A stretch of DNA of 64,000 nucleotides, taken from NCBI GenBank assembly GCA_006384855.1, contig VCJN01000810.1:62001-126000 (forward strand), given 5' to 3'. Source of the DNA: Tetraselmis striata. Its lineage: Eukaryota > Chlorophyta > Chlorodendrophyceae > Chlorodendrales > Chlorodendraceae. The notes beneath the pieces were generated by a model, which was given only the letters and a program-made list of their open reading frames with translations, ran no database searches and was not told the DNA's origin. Below, one piece after another: positions 10,715-22,952 of the stretch. Every line of letters begins with the position of its first letter. Within the stretch, counting starts at the first letter, position 1. A program made the translations under genes and the position numbers.

Positions 10715-11368
10715 ATGGCGACTTCCTTCAGCCCCCTCTCTAACAACAAACGACGCAAGTTCGGAGCACAGCCTACTCCTACCGGGGCTCCCACTACTAC
10801 CGCTCATGTTACAACTCCCACTCCTGCGACACTCGCGATGCCCGCGACACCTTTGTTGCCAATGACACAAATGCATACGCCGACCCGGACTCATCTTGGG
10901 ACGCTGCGAAGAAGATGGTTGCCTATCACCACTATGCCTCTATCGCTCTTCAGCTTGCGTTTCCCGAACGTTCGCCGGACCGCCCGCCAGTGCCAGCACG
11001 ACTTCCGTGGCACCAAGCTAACTGCCGTGACAAGCATGAAGGGCGTCGCGGAGATCAAGGACTCCAGACACAAGAACCTTGTTGTGCGCCGGCCCTTGGC
11101 AAAGCTTCGCTACACCATGCAATTGCAGGAAGAGGCGAATAGGGAGTGCGGTGCTTCGTTGCCCCTCGACGGCATTAGGCACATGGAGATCACTTACGAG
11201 CTTGCAAGACTCCGTGCCGCGCTCAACGTCCACAAACTCGATGTCGACAACAAACCTGTGTTGCAGGTGGTTCAACGACCACCGCTTCAATGCAGACGAG
11301 AAGAAGTGCGTTTTGGACATGTTGACAATACAATGATAGACAGTGGTGTTGTACGTACGTGTCTGTAG
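10715..11368 (+). pseudogene. Frameshifted ORF, unrecognised
   Basis: A 217-codon frame starts MATSFSPLSNNKRRKFGAQP. Coding-looking text moves between frames: PDSSWDAAKKMVAYHHYASI near 10890-10945 in one, MKGVAEIKDSRHKNLVVRRP near 11035-11095 in the first, and HRFNADEKKCVLDML near 11283-11325 in a third. This suggests a formerly continuous protein with two frameshifts, plausibly from a mobile element, but I recognise no domain. Confidence 0.35.
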
Positions 11369-12416
11369 GGGCCTTTGTGGGGGGCGGGAGGGGGGGGGTG
11401 CTAGTGTTGGCTACTCGTGCACATTAGACAATGCGATTTGAGCACTGTAACAATTAGACACTTAAAGTATTTCCCCTCGCATGCTTGCCCCACGATCATA
11501 CGACGTCAATCGCAATGAATTGATGGGGTGGCGCGCGTCCTGACTGAGGTTTTTCCTCGCATCCGCTCTGCGCATGCCCAATTTTGCACGTTTTGCGCGG
11601 GTAAATAGTGAAATCGAGTGCAACCAAGGGGATTTTGTGCATTTGTACCTCCAAAACATGCGTTTTGAGAATTTCGTGCAAAATGGCTCAAAAAAAAGGC
11701 AACTTTCACAAGTGAACAACATAACACTTTAAATGAACGAATGTTCCGCACGGAAATGCGCCCCGGCGCCCCGACCGCCGACCCATTGACGCGTCACCCT
11801 CGCATATTTACTGTGTAGTAGAATTAATTTATAGGTACCGGTACACGTACAAGCGCAACGCGGGTAAATGCAGCAGTACCAGTATGTTACGTCTTTCTCG
11901 GACACCTCATCAGGAAATACAAAGCCGATTCGTTTGATTTAGTATGTTGACGCTGTCCGAGGATGCTGACGGTGCAAGAATGCCGTATAAATAAATCAAA
12001 TTTGTGTACAAGGGCGAGAGATACTTTAAAATATATAATGACAGCACTCGTAGACAAACAGCTCGTGGTTGATGGTGATATAATTACATGAGCTAGCTGC
12101 AGAAGGCGATATCAGAAAATCAACAGAAAAGGACAATCGGAAAGGTCCTCTACAACAACTGCGAGGTGAAAGCAGTAGCAAGAGAAGATGCAGAATGGGC
12201 ACGAGCCCACGCATCGGACTTGGCCATCTCCACACCGGCAGCGAGAATGCCGCCCAGGGTACCATGCACGCAAGCAGAGACCCGCCGCAACAACCCCCGC
12301 CGTGTGCGCGACAGGCGACGGCGGAACTCAGCATGTTGGCTAGCGACCAAGTTCCGAAGTGCCTGAACGGGCTGACCACGAAGGAAGCATGAGGTCGGGG
12401 CGGAAGGACCGCCATG
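11369..12416. other. Non-coding stretch, possibly the 3' UTR of the retroelement at 12417
   Basis: No supported gene. The segment is AT-richer around 11640-12060. It lies immediately downstream, in the minus sense, of the retroelement ORF and could be its 3' tail. Confidence 0.35.
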
Positions 12417-13382
12417 TCAGTTGCGCACAGCCAACAACACCGCGAAGATGTAGACCACCGTCAAAGCGGACTTCCGCCCGAGACGGCCGCGGTCCTCAAC
12501 CACAAATGGGTAGTACCGGTGAACACCTTGCACTGGGGCGGAAGACGCCCGGTCTACCGCCAACTTCCCCTGCTCTGCCTCGGTCGCCGCGATCCCCGTC
12601 GTGCACCAGCGGGGGTCGTTGCTCCAAGTGGGGGTCGCGGAGGACACGCACGCAGAGTCGATAATGTAATCGCACGCCGCCCCCCCGCCCCCCCACCCCG
12701 CCAGCTTCAAGTCCGACGGCCGCGAGCGGTCCACTGGGCGCAGCACACTCGTCTCAAGGGTCAAGTCGCCGGCTCCCGAGCGGTTTCGGTCAAGCACCGC
12801 CCCCGAGTCAATTGCCACAGATGCCCACAGATTCTTCAAAGCGGTATGCATGCGGTGCTTGTAGTTCGCTACAGGGCAGATGGGTAGATGATCCACAATG
12901 AAATCCGTAGCGCTCCGGTTCGAGCCATCCGTAGAGCGAAGCCATGAGGGATCAATACCACACGTGGGGCTAGGGCAAGTGACAAGCGCGGAACCTCCGC
13001 ACGGGCAAAGGCCCAGCACCCGCGCAGCGGCGGCCGAATAAGCAGCATGTATGGGGAATCTTGCGGGCTGACTCGTGATCCGACTTGAGAAGCGATAGGG
13101 AGCCCGGCCCGCACACGCTATACATGCGTAGGGTATCAAGTCGCGAGGCCGCGGCACCTGTACGCTGGAAGCTGAGATCGAGGGCCACGAAGTCACGCAA
13201 GCGAATCGCACGGCTGAGGCGGCGTTGGAGAACCATGGACGTGGGCTGATCATCGGAGGCCGCACCCGAACTTGTAGCCGAGGGTGGAGCAGTAGAAGCT
13301 GGCAGCGATTCGAGGAAGAAAACAGTTGCTGCTCACGGAGGGTGTGCCAGGCGACGGTGTCTCGAGAGCTACAAAAGCGCAT
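12417..13382 (-). CDS. Retroelement polyprotein C-terminus with restriction-like endonuclease domain
   Basis: A single open frame of 321 codons on the minus strand. Near the middle it has DHLPICPVANYKHRMH, a His/Cys spacer typical of the region after the RT. It then shows RPSDLKLAGWG, CDYIIDSACVSSATPTW, a Lys in EAEQGKLAVDR and YYPFVVEDRGRLGRKS. The order PD...D...K followed by PFVVE.GRLG resembles the restriction-like (PD-(D/E)XK) endonuclease at the C-terminus of R2/NeSL-type retrotransposons. No RT palm motif lies upstream in frame, so this is a truncated or 5'-decayed copy. The starting Met is arbitrary. Family placement is inference from motif order. Confidence 0.5.
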   Translation of the reverse strand: MRFCSSRDTVAWHTLREQQLFSSSNRCQLLLLHPRLQVRVRPPMISPRPWFSNAASAVRFACVTSWPSISASSVQVPRPRDLIPYACIACAGRAPYRFSSRITSQPARFPIHAAYSAAAARVLGLCPCGGSALVTCPSPTCGIDPSWLRSTDGSNRSATDFIVDHLPICPVANYKHRMHTALKNLWASVAIDSGAVLDRNRSGAGDLTLETSVLRPVDRSRPSDLKLAGWGGGGAACDYIIDSACVSSATPTWSNDPRWCTTGIAATEAEQGKLAVDRASSAPVQGVHRYYPFVVEDRGRLGRKSALTVVYIFAVLLAVRN

Positions 13383-15080
13383 GTAGTAACGGTATTGGCA
13401 GTACTTGTACCACCGATAGGAAGCAATTGCTGAGCAGCAGAGGCCTCCAGATCATATACATCTCGTGGTTGGCGGTGTGATGCCTAAAGGGTGGTACTTA
13501 CGGATACGTCTCCATGGAAACGGGTACTTTATATCTGATAGTCGCTTAATCGATTCTACCGTGCACATAGAGCACGCGACATGAGATACTCTTGGGTAGC
13601 GAGTACTCGCAAATAGTGTATCCTTGTCCCCCCCCCCCCCCCCCCCCCTAAAAGTGTACCGTGATGGGGCAGTTAAGTAGGTTTCCCTCAGTTACCGCAA
13701 CTGCTATAGGAGTGCAGTGCAATGAGAACAGACCATATAGAGTGCCAAACATGTAAACATGCATGGCATGGCATGTAACGCATGGCTTGCCGAGGGAGAG
13801 GAGCCGCCGGAAGGCCTTGCATGGTCGGACTTCCATCCCGCATTGTCAATGTCGCCCTATCCAGTCGTTTATGGCATTGTACAGCTGGTGGTCCGCAGTC
13901 ATGTTGGTCGCGCGGTAGTTAGTACTTCTTGCTTGGCAACGAGGTTCGCGAACCGGCCGTCGACATCAGACAATTGAACGTGTTGTTCCGGCCGCAGGCA
14001 GATTCGGCCTCTGCCTAATCCGGCGGAGCCTCAATTGATACCACGTTGATCCGGAAGTCCTGAAAGGTAAGTTGCAATGCGGGCTTGTCCCCCCCCCGCC
14101 GACCGCCGAGTGGTATAGTGGCGCTTGCGTATGACATAAGTATTTTTCAAATATTCATCAACGGTTTCAGATGTGATAGGTGGAAGAGGAAGGCGGGGGG
14201 GGGGGGGGGGGGGCTGCCTGTTACCCTCGTGATTCCGCTCTGCGCAGGTTGCAATCCTGCCGGGGCCCTCGGTGGAAATATTACCGGGGGTGGCGGGGGG
14301 GGGGGGGGGGGGGGGGGGTGCAAATATGTTTAGGTTCGCCTACAAACCCTAATACATTGACTTACCGCCCGACCTGCAACCCGATAAAAAGGCGGTGTAC
14401 TCGCCCCGCGCGAGCGCATTTTCCCCGCGTAAGGGCCCGCTATAGGCGCAGCCCAATAGCATAATATGGGAGCCTAATGATGGCCACCCCTACCACATAC
14501 CCTGGACGATGCCCTAGCAGGTGACTACCATATGGACCCACCCGCTGACTCGGGGTTTGGATCCCTGCGCAGTACGGGCTACCAAGCCCGGGTTTACCAA
14601 ACGGCGCAACGCATCGAATGCAAACATCGCCAGCTGTACGTGGGCTGGTTTTGAGGCAAGCCTTAATTGCAGTATTGGCCGTTTTGCGGGAGCTGCTCAC
14701 TTGCTTGCATGCTGACGGCGGGAGAGCGCGCATGTGTGAATGTGTTCCACGATGGTAGAGCTAACTCTTGGCATGCAGCCGTACACATAGAACGCATGTA
14801 CGTGCTAAATAAAAAATTCGTGCCCTTGTGACATTGGGTTATCAAATTCATTACTAACCCTGAACAATAACACGCACACGCATGGCTTTTACAACGAGAG
14901 CACAACAAACGCCACACAGGGCTGCCCCCATGCATGATGTCATGTTCACGTATGGCACATGGAAGGGTGCGGCCGGAAACGCAGGCGAGGGCTACTGCCA
15001 ATGGGCCAATCTACAATTGATGTTGATGCTTGACAAGGGGGGGCAATAATACTTTGTGGGAGGTGTGTATCGGAAACTGA
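13383..15080. other. Gene-poor DNA with several C/G homopolymer runs
   Basis: No supported gene. A run of about 22 C lies at about 13627-13648; G runs of about 19 and 22 lie at about 14195-14213 and 14297-14318. Short ORFs here are low-complexity. Confidence 0.4.
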
Positions 15081-15083
15081 GTG

Positions 15084-15945
15084 ATGCGTTTATTCGTATG
15101 TGGTTGTTAATGCTGCAGTCACACTGGCAAAGACCGGGCGTCACTTCATCGGTTGCGTCAGGCAGCCCCACCCTCTTTACTCCAATGCCTTCCTTGCTGA
15201 GTCACACCTGACGCACAGCAAGCAAGCTGGCAGCCGGCGGGTTATTCTCCGCTCCACAATTGATGGTATTGGCCTTTTGGCAATCGGGTGCAGATACAAA
15301 AGGAGGAGGAGGTTGTCTTTCTCGCTACGGAGGGAGCGGGCGGTGTGCACGATGGCGCGCCACGCATTCAACGTTGGGCCAGCGATCAGAACAACGTGAC
15401 CAGCACTACAGGGGCCATACCTCGTCCCGATGTGGTGTCATAGTACCTCGCCGGGAGCCCACGTGTGGATAACCACTACCAAAGCCGCTAGCACGACCTG
15501 AAGCTGGAGGAGTTGTGGCACACTCTTGATTGTTGGTTCCGCGTACTTACAATGAACGATGACGGGCATCCAAGTCACCGACTGGTGGAAGTTGGCAAAG
15601 TACCACCTCCCCCGTCACCACCCTCTAGCTAACACTACTGTCGGCAACTTCGCCATACTGTCCAAAGCCATGATAATCTACAACAGGCTGCAAGGGCAGG
15701 TGGAGCCGACTCATCGCAGGTCGGAGCGTGTTTCCCTGGCCGACATTACGAACGACGAGCCGCCCCCGCTACCTCACAACATCCTCCACCGCGGCAAATG
15801 CCATGGCAACGACAGTGCCACCAAGTCCACCCGCTGCACTATGTGCCTTGTGGACGAGGACAAAGTAGGATGGACCTCCTACAAGTGCCCAAACTGTGAC
15901 ATTCCTCGGTACGGTGTCAACCGCCGCACGGACGACTATCCCGCC
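15084..15945 (+). pseudogene. piggyBac-like transposase remnant, copy 1
   Basis: Text in several frames matches the other copies in this window: AVTLAKTGRHFIGCV near 15115-15160, RVILRSTIDGIGLLAIGCRY near 15235-15295, DWWKLAKYHLPRHHPLANTT near 15577-15640, and the zinc-binding tail RCTMCLVDEDKVGWTSYKC followed by PNCDIPRYGVNRR near 15830-15925. It begins after the second catalytic Asp region and has frame breaks between blocks, so it is inactive. The family is DDE transposase, piggyBac type (DDE_Tnp_1_7), judged from motif order. Confidence 0.7.
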
Positions 15946-16913
15946 GCCGCTCCACCATTCCAAGACCTAAGCACCTTACCTTAGTGCCTTCCTACCATGG
16001 TCATGTGTTGCTCCTCCGCAGTGCCCCGGCCCGGCCCGGTGGTGTGGTGTGGGTGCAACGGGCCGCAGCGGCCTAAAGCGCAGCGCGACTCTTAGTTGCG
16101 CGGGACCTGTAGTATTGACAGTATATATGTAACGAATATCCGTTAATAACGAAGCTGGCGCGGCCCGTGTTGCATGCGCGTGTTGAATACATACTATACA
16201 ACACTTCTAAACGAGGCACTAGTATATAGTTGCATGGGCAAGATGCACCAAGAACAAAAAAAGAACGTAGAGAGGGGCATGCCAATGCCAATAAGCCGGA
16301 AAGAGTACGAAAAGCAATGTAAGGATAGACATCAAGGTGGAGGGAAAAGGTCACACAAGGGTCAAAAGGAAGCAAGCAATGAGTGTGATACATCACGAAT
16401 AACCCCCAAGAAAGCCACACCCCATGAGCAGCTGCCCAACATGCCCACAACATCAAGCAGAGAGGGGGGAAAGGGGGGCATGAACCAGTAGCCATATTGG
16501 AGATGGACTCTCAATGCCACACCAACCAACACGAACCGTACCCGCCCCGAGCCGAGCCACCGCCATGAATGGAGACGGAGACACAAAGATGCAAGCAAGC
16601 AAAGCATACGAGCGCACATGCCAAGAAAGCAATGACAAGGACTGCACTGGAACATACCGACCTTCACGCCGGTAAAAGCCGGACATGCATGAAGCAGTAC
16701 TACGAGCTAAGTGCATGCAAGCATGCTACGACCCGACGCCGGCCGGCATGCCGACCGTGCCCGGGACCCGAGGCCACCCAATCCATATACCCCACGAACG
16801 AAGGGGGAGCGGAGAGGTTGGGAAAAGGCCCACATCCATTGGGGCAAGCGATAAAGCCATTGGGTCCTATGTGTGTGCTGTATGTGTGTGTGTGTGGGGG
16901 GGAGGGTTAGGGT

Positions 16914-17244
16914 TTAGCCCTTAGCCTTGAGCATGCAACGCCGCGTTGCACTCATCATCCGCCCCAACAACAAAGCCATGCATGCCGCGCACTCCGCAAG
17001 CAGTACGGATGTCAAGTACTGTGACGCCCGGGGGCGCGCGACGATGCCACACCCGCGCACCCGCTTGTCGTAGAAGAAGCACGCCCAACATGCACCGACC
17101 CGCCACCCTAGCGCCACGCAGTAGGGCCCGAGATGGGGGAAAGGCAAGTGCGGGCGCCCGGCGGCAGGGCCAGCGGGCGCGGGAGTTGGACAATCTTCGG
17201 TCGCTCTTGTTTGTGATACAGTCATGGGCGCGCGCAGCGGGCAC
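16914..17244 (-). other. Possible RNase H-like retroelement fragment
   Basis: The minus frame reads YDKRVRGCGIVARPRASQYL then TSVLLAECAACMALLLG, similar in spacing to the G-G-V...AE..A core of RNase H domains. The frame then breaks. This is weak evidence; chance or another element is possible. Confidence 0.2.
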
Positions 17245-17309
17245 TTGTACTCGTAGTCAATGTGGGGGTATTAGCATGCACGGCAAGCAAGAGGGTAGTG
17301 GCGGGGCCT

Positions 17310-18421
17310 GATGAGATATACACCATGGGTATACTACGGCGGGTAACTAAAATTACATAAAAAGTCTAACAATAAAAGACTCTACATATTGTATCCCATT
17401 CCGATGAATAACTGAAGTGCACAAAAGGATATAATACATAATATTCATACATGGAATGATTATGTAAGAATGCATGCATGTAGTATTCTTCAATATATAT
17501 TGCGCGCCATGTATATACGGAAGTACCGAGCCCTGGCTTGAGAGCCCATATCCCATCCGGTCCACATGAGGTGCACAAATTGGTGCACCTAGTTGGTCGT
17601 GCTCCCCCCCCCCCCCCCCCCCACCCCTTGAGAAGCCGTACCGGTACCTTCCAGCCTATGCGAGTGCACCGAAAGAAGTGACATGGACGTGATGACTAAA
17701 AAACACCAAATGACTTATTTGGGTAGTTTAAGGGAGAATCTTCGAATAAGGGAGAAATATCGGCACTTCTTCCGTAGCAGGTGTGGTGCTTTGTGCCCAT
17801 GTTCGAATAGCGACAAAATGGCCAAAAGGAGAAATCGCTACTTCTCCGCGGGAGAAAGACCGCCACATCGGGAGAAATAGTGGCATATTCTCGCGCTACA
17901 GAAGTCTATTAGAAATAAATTGACTCGTGCTTTTTCTCCCGCGGGAGAAATAACGACCTAGCATTGTACTCCCTACGGGCATGCCGCAGTCTAGCCGTAG
18001 TCTAGCCGTGCACTAGTCACCCCGATTGTTTTGGAACTACACCGGAACGGACCCGTAATCCCCGTATCTACCATGTAATCGCGACTTTACTGCTAGGCTT
18101 AGTAGTCGCAATGACATGCCCGGCTCGTCCGCATTCCGTAATGCTACCTCCTACCCCGTAATGCCACCCCACAGTACATTGGACCCACATGGCGCCTCGC
18201 GCGTGTACCCGTAATGGCTCCGGGGTTTGCCACATTCCACTTTAACGCCTTAAAGCTCCGTGACGACGCAACGTCCAACGCTACCGTAGGTCTCAAGCCC
18301 TGCTCACGCGGCTAAGTTCCAGTCGCGCGGGCACTTTACCATGCATCGCAGCAGCCGGAGCGCCAGCCACTAGCCCCTACCAATCGCCCCCGCCGCTGCG
18401 ACGAGCCGCCGGCGCCGAGTA
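17310..18421. repeat. Region with repeated GGGAGAAAT words and short palindromes
   Basis: GGGAGAA occurs at least five times between 17731 and 17949, including the perfect 16-bp palindrome TTCTCCCGCGGGAGAA (17934-17949) and a near copy at 17841-17855. A related word appears near 20690. No gene is visible. A 17-base C run lies at about 17605-17621. Confidence 0.45.
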
Positions 18422-18691
18422 GTGGTGTGCCACGGGGCGCATCAAATCCAAGCGCGCCATATTTCCCTGGGCAAGGAGGGTTGGACCGCGGCCGACACGA
18501 TTTCGTTACCGCTATCCAAGAGAGTCCGCTGCCGCGCGTGTGACACCCGCTTCACAAGGACTTTGTTCTACAACAAGCACAGATGGGCGTGCGCCGAGCC
18601 GTCTCCGCCAATCGCCGCTCTTGTCGCAGCCGGTGGTGATGGGGGCCCTGCGCTAGCTGCTACATACACCATACGTGCGCATCCCAACTGA
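18422..18691 (+). other. ORF with a C2HC finger-like motif, unknown
   Basis: This 89-codon frame holds CRACDTRFTRTLFYNKHRWA followed by Cys, a C-x2-C-x12-H-x4-C pattern resembling a C2H2/C2HC finger. It may be an exon of an accessory gene. No neighbouring exon was identified. Confidence 0.25.
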
Positions 18692-21090
18692 AACTGAACT
18701 TGATTACAACGTGCTAGCCTGCTGCTCTCCGCCGCTCAGACAAACTGAGATGTTCTTGGGGGCTGCCATCTCTAACCATACTACAAGGGAACACATATAC
18801 AGTAATGTAATTACAGCTGAAGCTTCGGGTCATTCTCTTTCGATTCCATATAGCCCCGTCCTTCTGTCTTGTGATCAGTAACGGTTTGTTATTTTCCGGA
18901 TATCAACGGGCAGTCGCCAATACGAGCAACTACCGCTACTTTGCACTCTGGCAGTACGGGAATTACGAATTCAACACTCATCCCATCTCCAAAATGGTTT
19001 TCATGCCGCACATTAGTAATGCACCAGTATTGCGCGGCCTACGGTCGCCGTGATGCGTCTTGGCCCCACCCGCAGCCATCGCCGAGAATGTCCCGCAGGT
19101 TGCGGCGCTCAACGCCCCGCCGTGCTAGCTGTGGCGGTCCACCGGCCTCGGCCGCGGTCAGCCGATGTTGCCTCATCCATCTCGCCCGCCTGGGATCTTG
19201 CGGTAGAATCCCGCCAAGGGGTGCTGGAGGGGGGGGGATGCGGGCACCGATCCGCCCCCTGCCCGCGTGTCGTCGGTCCGTGGTTGGCATGCCGCCGGTC
19301 ATGCTCGCCCGCGCGCCGCTTCCGGCCGCAACGAACGTGCCTCGTCGCTGTAGCCACCCGTCTAGGGTCAGCGAGCCCGGGCTGGCCGGCAGCCGACTCC
19401 CCACGTTGCCCGGCCGCGACTCCCTCATGACACTCCGGTTCCCGTCTCCGGGCCCCTGAGTCCCTGCTAGACCCGGCCTCTCCGCCCCGGAACGCCCGCC
19501 CCCCTTTTGACTGCCGGGCTCCCGCATCTCCTCGCGCTCGCGCCACCTTCTCATGTTCTCACGGTGCGGCTGAAGCTTTCCTGGGTGCTTCGAGCGGGTG
19601 GACCGCATGGCGCCGCCGAACACCCCGCCGAATCAACCCAAGATTTAAATAATTCACACGTGGAACACATACGGGTGGGGGTTATTCCACATTTTCTGTA
19701 GGTCGATCGCGGATCGTGCCGATGTACGAAAACACGAATTCAATAATTTCCAACAGCCATCGCGCGAGTAGGCTGCCCCTGTATGAGTCGCACACACCCC
19801 TCCCCACCCGTAGGCGGATTTCCCAGAGGCCGACGCAAGGCCGAGGTCGTACATGAATTCATGTTAGCAACCCCCCGTACATGCGGCTGCTGCCCGGTGG
19901 CACCAACATGCGCTACCGGGAGGGAATTTGAGTAGTATTTGAAAAGCCTAGGCACGATATCGCTCCCCGGTTGTCGCATGATCCGAGGACCAACCACAAC
20001 CGGCCAGCCCAACCCCGCTCAGCCGCCTTTTGCTGCACCCAACCAGGCAATACTCTTAGAGAGTATACCAACGCCCACTACGTGGAGGTGGGGTAGGTGC
20101 CGCTAGGCATGCCGCACCTGGGATCCTTTGCTCATATTGGGCTGCTACTTGGCGGCGAGCGCAATGCGCATCCCATCGTTAGCCATCGGAGCATCATCGG
20201 AGCGCCAAGCATAAACCAGCGGCACGATGCCAACTCCACGCGCACCCACCCCGGCACGGCGAAGCATGCGTAGCCGCCGCAATATGCAGCCTCCCCCTCG
20301 CCCCATATATAGTCGACCGGACGTACCCGTCGCCTAGCTATTAATACCGTATATCTAGGCGGTTGGTGTTGACGGGAACTTGGCGAGTTGCGGCCGTTGT
20401 CGTCGCGGGCCATCGCGACTCCTCTCTGCCACGACCAACTCGCTTCCAATGCCCGCGCGCCGCCTCTCCTTGTCCCGACACAATTCGCGCAACCCTAGCT
20501 AGCACCAAGTGAGCGGATCATATGCATACTCAATCGGACGTACATGAGCAGCGTGGGGATATGGGGCGGCGGCGGGAGATGATCGACCACATATGAGCGG
20601 GTTGGTTAGGCGGGACGGGTCGATTCCATCCGACAGCCAACCCGCATGCTGTCGGACTGCTGCGGCTCTATTTCTCTCGGGATCCGGGAGAAATTGCGTT
20701 TTCTAATTCCAACATAGGTGATGCTACTTCTTGGTTTCGCTACGAATGCAGTACAACATTTCTTCCCGGGGCCGTAGTGCTGCAGCACGACGCAGGACCG
20801 AGGCAATAATGTCTAGTGCCTCGGGCAAATATGTTGTATGGTATATATACAACACGAGTATACAACACGGGTCGCGTCGGCATCATTGACGGATTTTAAT
20901 TACATACTACCAATACTACGCGGGCCGCGCTCCTAACAGAAGCGTCGCCCTCTAAGATGCTGTAGCTCGCTGAACCAGCATCACACCACCGGTTCCGGCC
21001 AGGGCACTGCGGAGGAGCAACCAACAGCCGCCAGCCGACCGGGGAAGGAAAGTCTTAAGGTACGGGGTTTGGGTACGGGGAGGGTTGCCC
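18692..21090. other. Gene-poor stretch
   Basis: No supported gene. A GC-rich block at 19030-19630 keeps a 194-codon minus frame open but has no recognisable motif and is probably composition-driven. A GGGAGAAATTG word near 20690 recalls the 17.7-kb cluster. Confidence 0.35.
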
Positions 21091-21099
21091 GGTGGCGGC

Positions 21100-21720
21100 C
21101 TAGTCCGCGCGGCGGTTGACGCCGTACACCGCGAGCTCTTGGGCGGTCATGCGGCGGTGCCGGGTCCAGCATGCGACGCCCTTGCGCCTTTTGCTCGGGA
21201 TGCACAGAGGGATGTCGCAGTCCCGGCACTTGTAGGACGTCCAACCCACATTGTCGTCGTCCACACGGCACATAGTGCAGCGGGCTTGCTTGGTGGCGTT
21301 GTCGTTGCCGGGGCGTTTGCCGAGATGCATGATGCTGTGAGTCAGCGCGGGTGGCTCGTTGGTGATGTCGGCCAGTACGCGCTCGGTCCTGCGAGTCGGC
21401 TCCACTTCCCCTGTCAGCCCATTGTATATCAGGGACTTACACATCAGGTCGTCGAAGTTGACAACGTTTGACTCTTTGAGTGGGTGGTGCCTCGGGAGGT
21501 GGTGCTTCGCGAGCTTCCAACAGTCGGTGACGAGAATGCCGGCCATGGTGGTATGCAGGCGGAACCAGCAGTCCTGCGTCAGCCACAACTCCTCCAACAT
21601 CAGGTCGTGCTGGCGGCTCTTGTTGTGGTTATCGACGCGCGGGCTCCGAGCGAAGAAATGCGAGACCATGTCTGGACGAGGTATGGGCCTGGTGGTGATG
21701 TTGTTGCACTGTGAGATTCA
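21100..21720 (-). pseudogene. piggyBac-like transposase C-terminus, copy 2
   Basis: An open minus-strand frame contains SPRVDNHNKSRQHDLMLEEL (the third acidic position of piggyBac transposases), TDCWKLAKHHLPRHHPLKES, and a C-terminal zinc-binding tail with CTMCRVDD and YKCRDCDIPLC. It is closely related to copy 1, but the N-terminal two thirds are missing. It is the best-preserved C-terminal copy, with roughly 190 uninterrupted codons. Confidence 0.75.
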
Positions 21721-22292
21721 GATGTGACGCAAGTGTGCCCTACTGGTGACGAACGACGACATACGGGGACGATACGGGACGGACGAGGGACGTGGATTTC
21801 ATACCGAGCAGCGACGACTATCGCGCGCGACCTGTAAAGTACTATATGAATTTCTCGTTTCGATAATTTCATCAAATTGATATGCCCACGCGGGCTCGCG
21901 TGTCGCGCGCCGACGCGGAGTACCCGGGCTAAGTACAGGCGGTTGCACGTACTCGCTGCACATCGCTGCACATCGCTGACCCCGCGGTGTGCGGCGATGT
22001 GCGGCACGACGGGCGGAGGTGTGGGCGGATGTATGTGGTACGGTAGGTGGTAGGCGGTAGGTGGTGTTCGTAGGTGCGCGTTTTAATGCAGCCGCCCTAA
22101 CTGCTGATGATTGTGTAACGCCCCAGCACGCGCATGAAGTACGGGGTCGCCTCACGGTCACCGCCGCTCACCGCTGAACCAAGCGCGGACAGCCGCGCAC
22201 TCGCATTTGTGCGCCCTGCCGGTGGTGGGCTACATCCACCCCAACTCTCAACCCCCCCCCCCCCCCCCCCCCGCGCGCGCGCGGCAGCAGGC
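21721..22292. other. Spacer with short tandem words
   Basis: No supported gene. CGCTGCACAT repeats near 21955-21980, and a C run of about 20 lies at 22253-22272 just before the ATG of the zinc-finger frame. Confidence 0.35.
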
Positions 22293-22952
22293 ATGCCGGG
22301 AGAGGGATGGATATCGAGTGTGTCGAAGAATGGCGTGTACACATGCAAGCACTGCCACGGCATCGTGACGGGCAGTAGTGAAAGGACGGCGCGAGAGCGG
22401 CACTTCCGGAAATACCCGAACTGTAGCCACTCGTTGAAGCGTGCGGCTAAGTTGCACCGCAAGGCCGCCTTATTACAAGCAGCAGCAGCAGGGCGGCAGC
22501 AGCAGCAGCAGCAGCGGCAGGGGCGGCAGCAGGAGTAGCTGCAGCCGTCGGAAACGGCACGCCGGCGCCGGTCTCGGAGGACGATGTGATGGGTGTGGGG
22601 GAGGACCCCGTTGGCGAAGACGGTATGGACATCGACGCGCCTGCGTGGCCGCCGGCGGACGTGGAAGCTGCCGATGAGGGCGTGATACGGAAAGGCGATC
22701 CCGGTGACTTCTACATGAAGGTCATCGCCAAGAAGTACCGGGGAGTATGGCACTACGGCGTGATAACCGGCGTCGTTACCGAGTGGGTGTTGGAGGACTA
22801 CGGCGGGGCGACCCAGTGGCGTGCTGTTTTCGAGGACGTTGACATTATTGTGGACCTTCTGCGTTCAGAGGTGAGTGGGCCCGGCCTGCGTGCTGGTGGC
22901 ATCACTCAACTGCGGTTGTATGGAATCACACGCACCCGCCCGGTCGGCGTGG
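22293..22952 (+). CDS. Zinc-finger + acidic linker + Tudor/chromo-like protein, first part (frame broken in a CAG tract)
   Basis: From the ATG at 22293 the protein starts with a BED-like finger (YTCKHCHGIVTGSSERTARE then RHFRKYPNC; C-x2-C...H-x5-C), followed by Ala/Gln-rich repeats encoded by a CAG microsatellite (about 22476-22530). That frame stops at 22538. The next frame (from about 22541; Met at 22586) is acidic and then reads FYMKVIAKKYRGVWHYG... VFEDVDIIVDLLRSE, a Tudor/chromo-like barrel pattern. A good donor (GAG|gtgagt at 22871) and acceptor (ggcag at 22952) follow. The frame change inside CAG repeats may be a real mutation or an assembly error. Function is unknown; the mobile-element surroundings suggest an element-encoded protein. 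Confidence 0.35.

Noticed and set aside
19039..19623. 194-codon minus ORF
   Set aside because: GC-driven open frame with no motif, no splice context and equally open frames on the other strand.
22447..22677. Gln/Ser/Ala repeat ORFs around 22.5 kb in other frames
   Set aside because: These are alternative readings of the CAG microsatellite.
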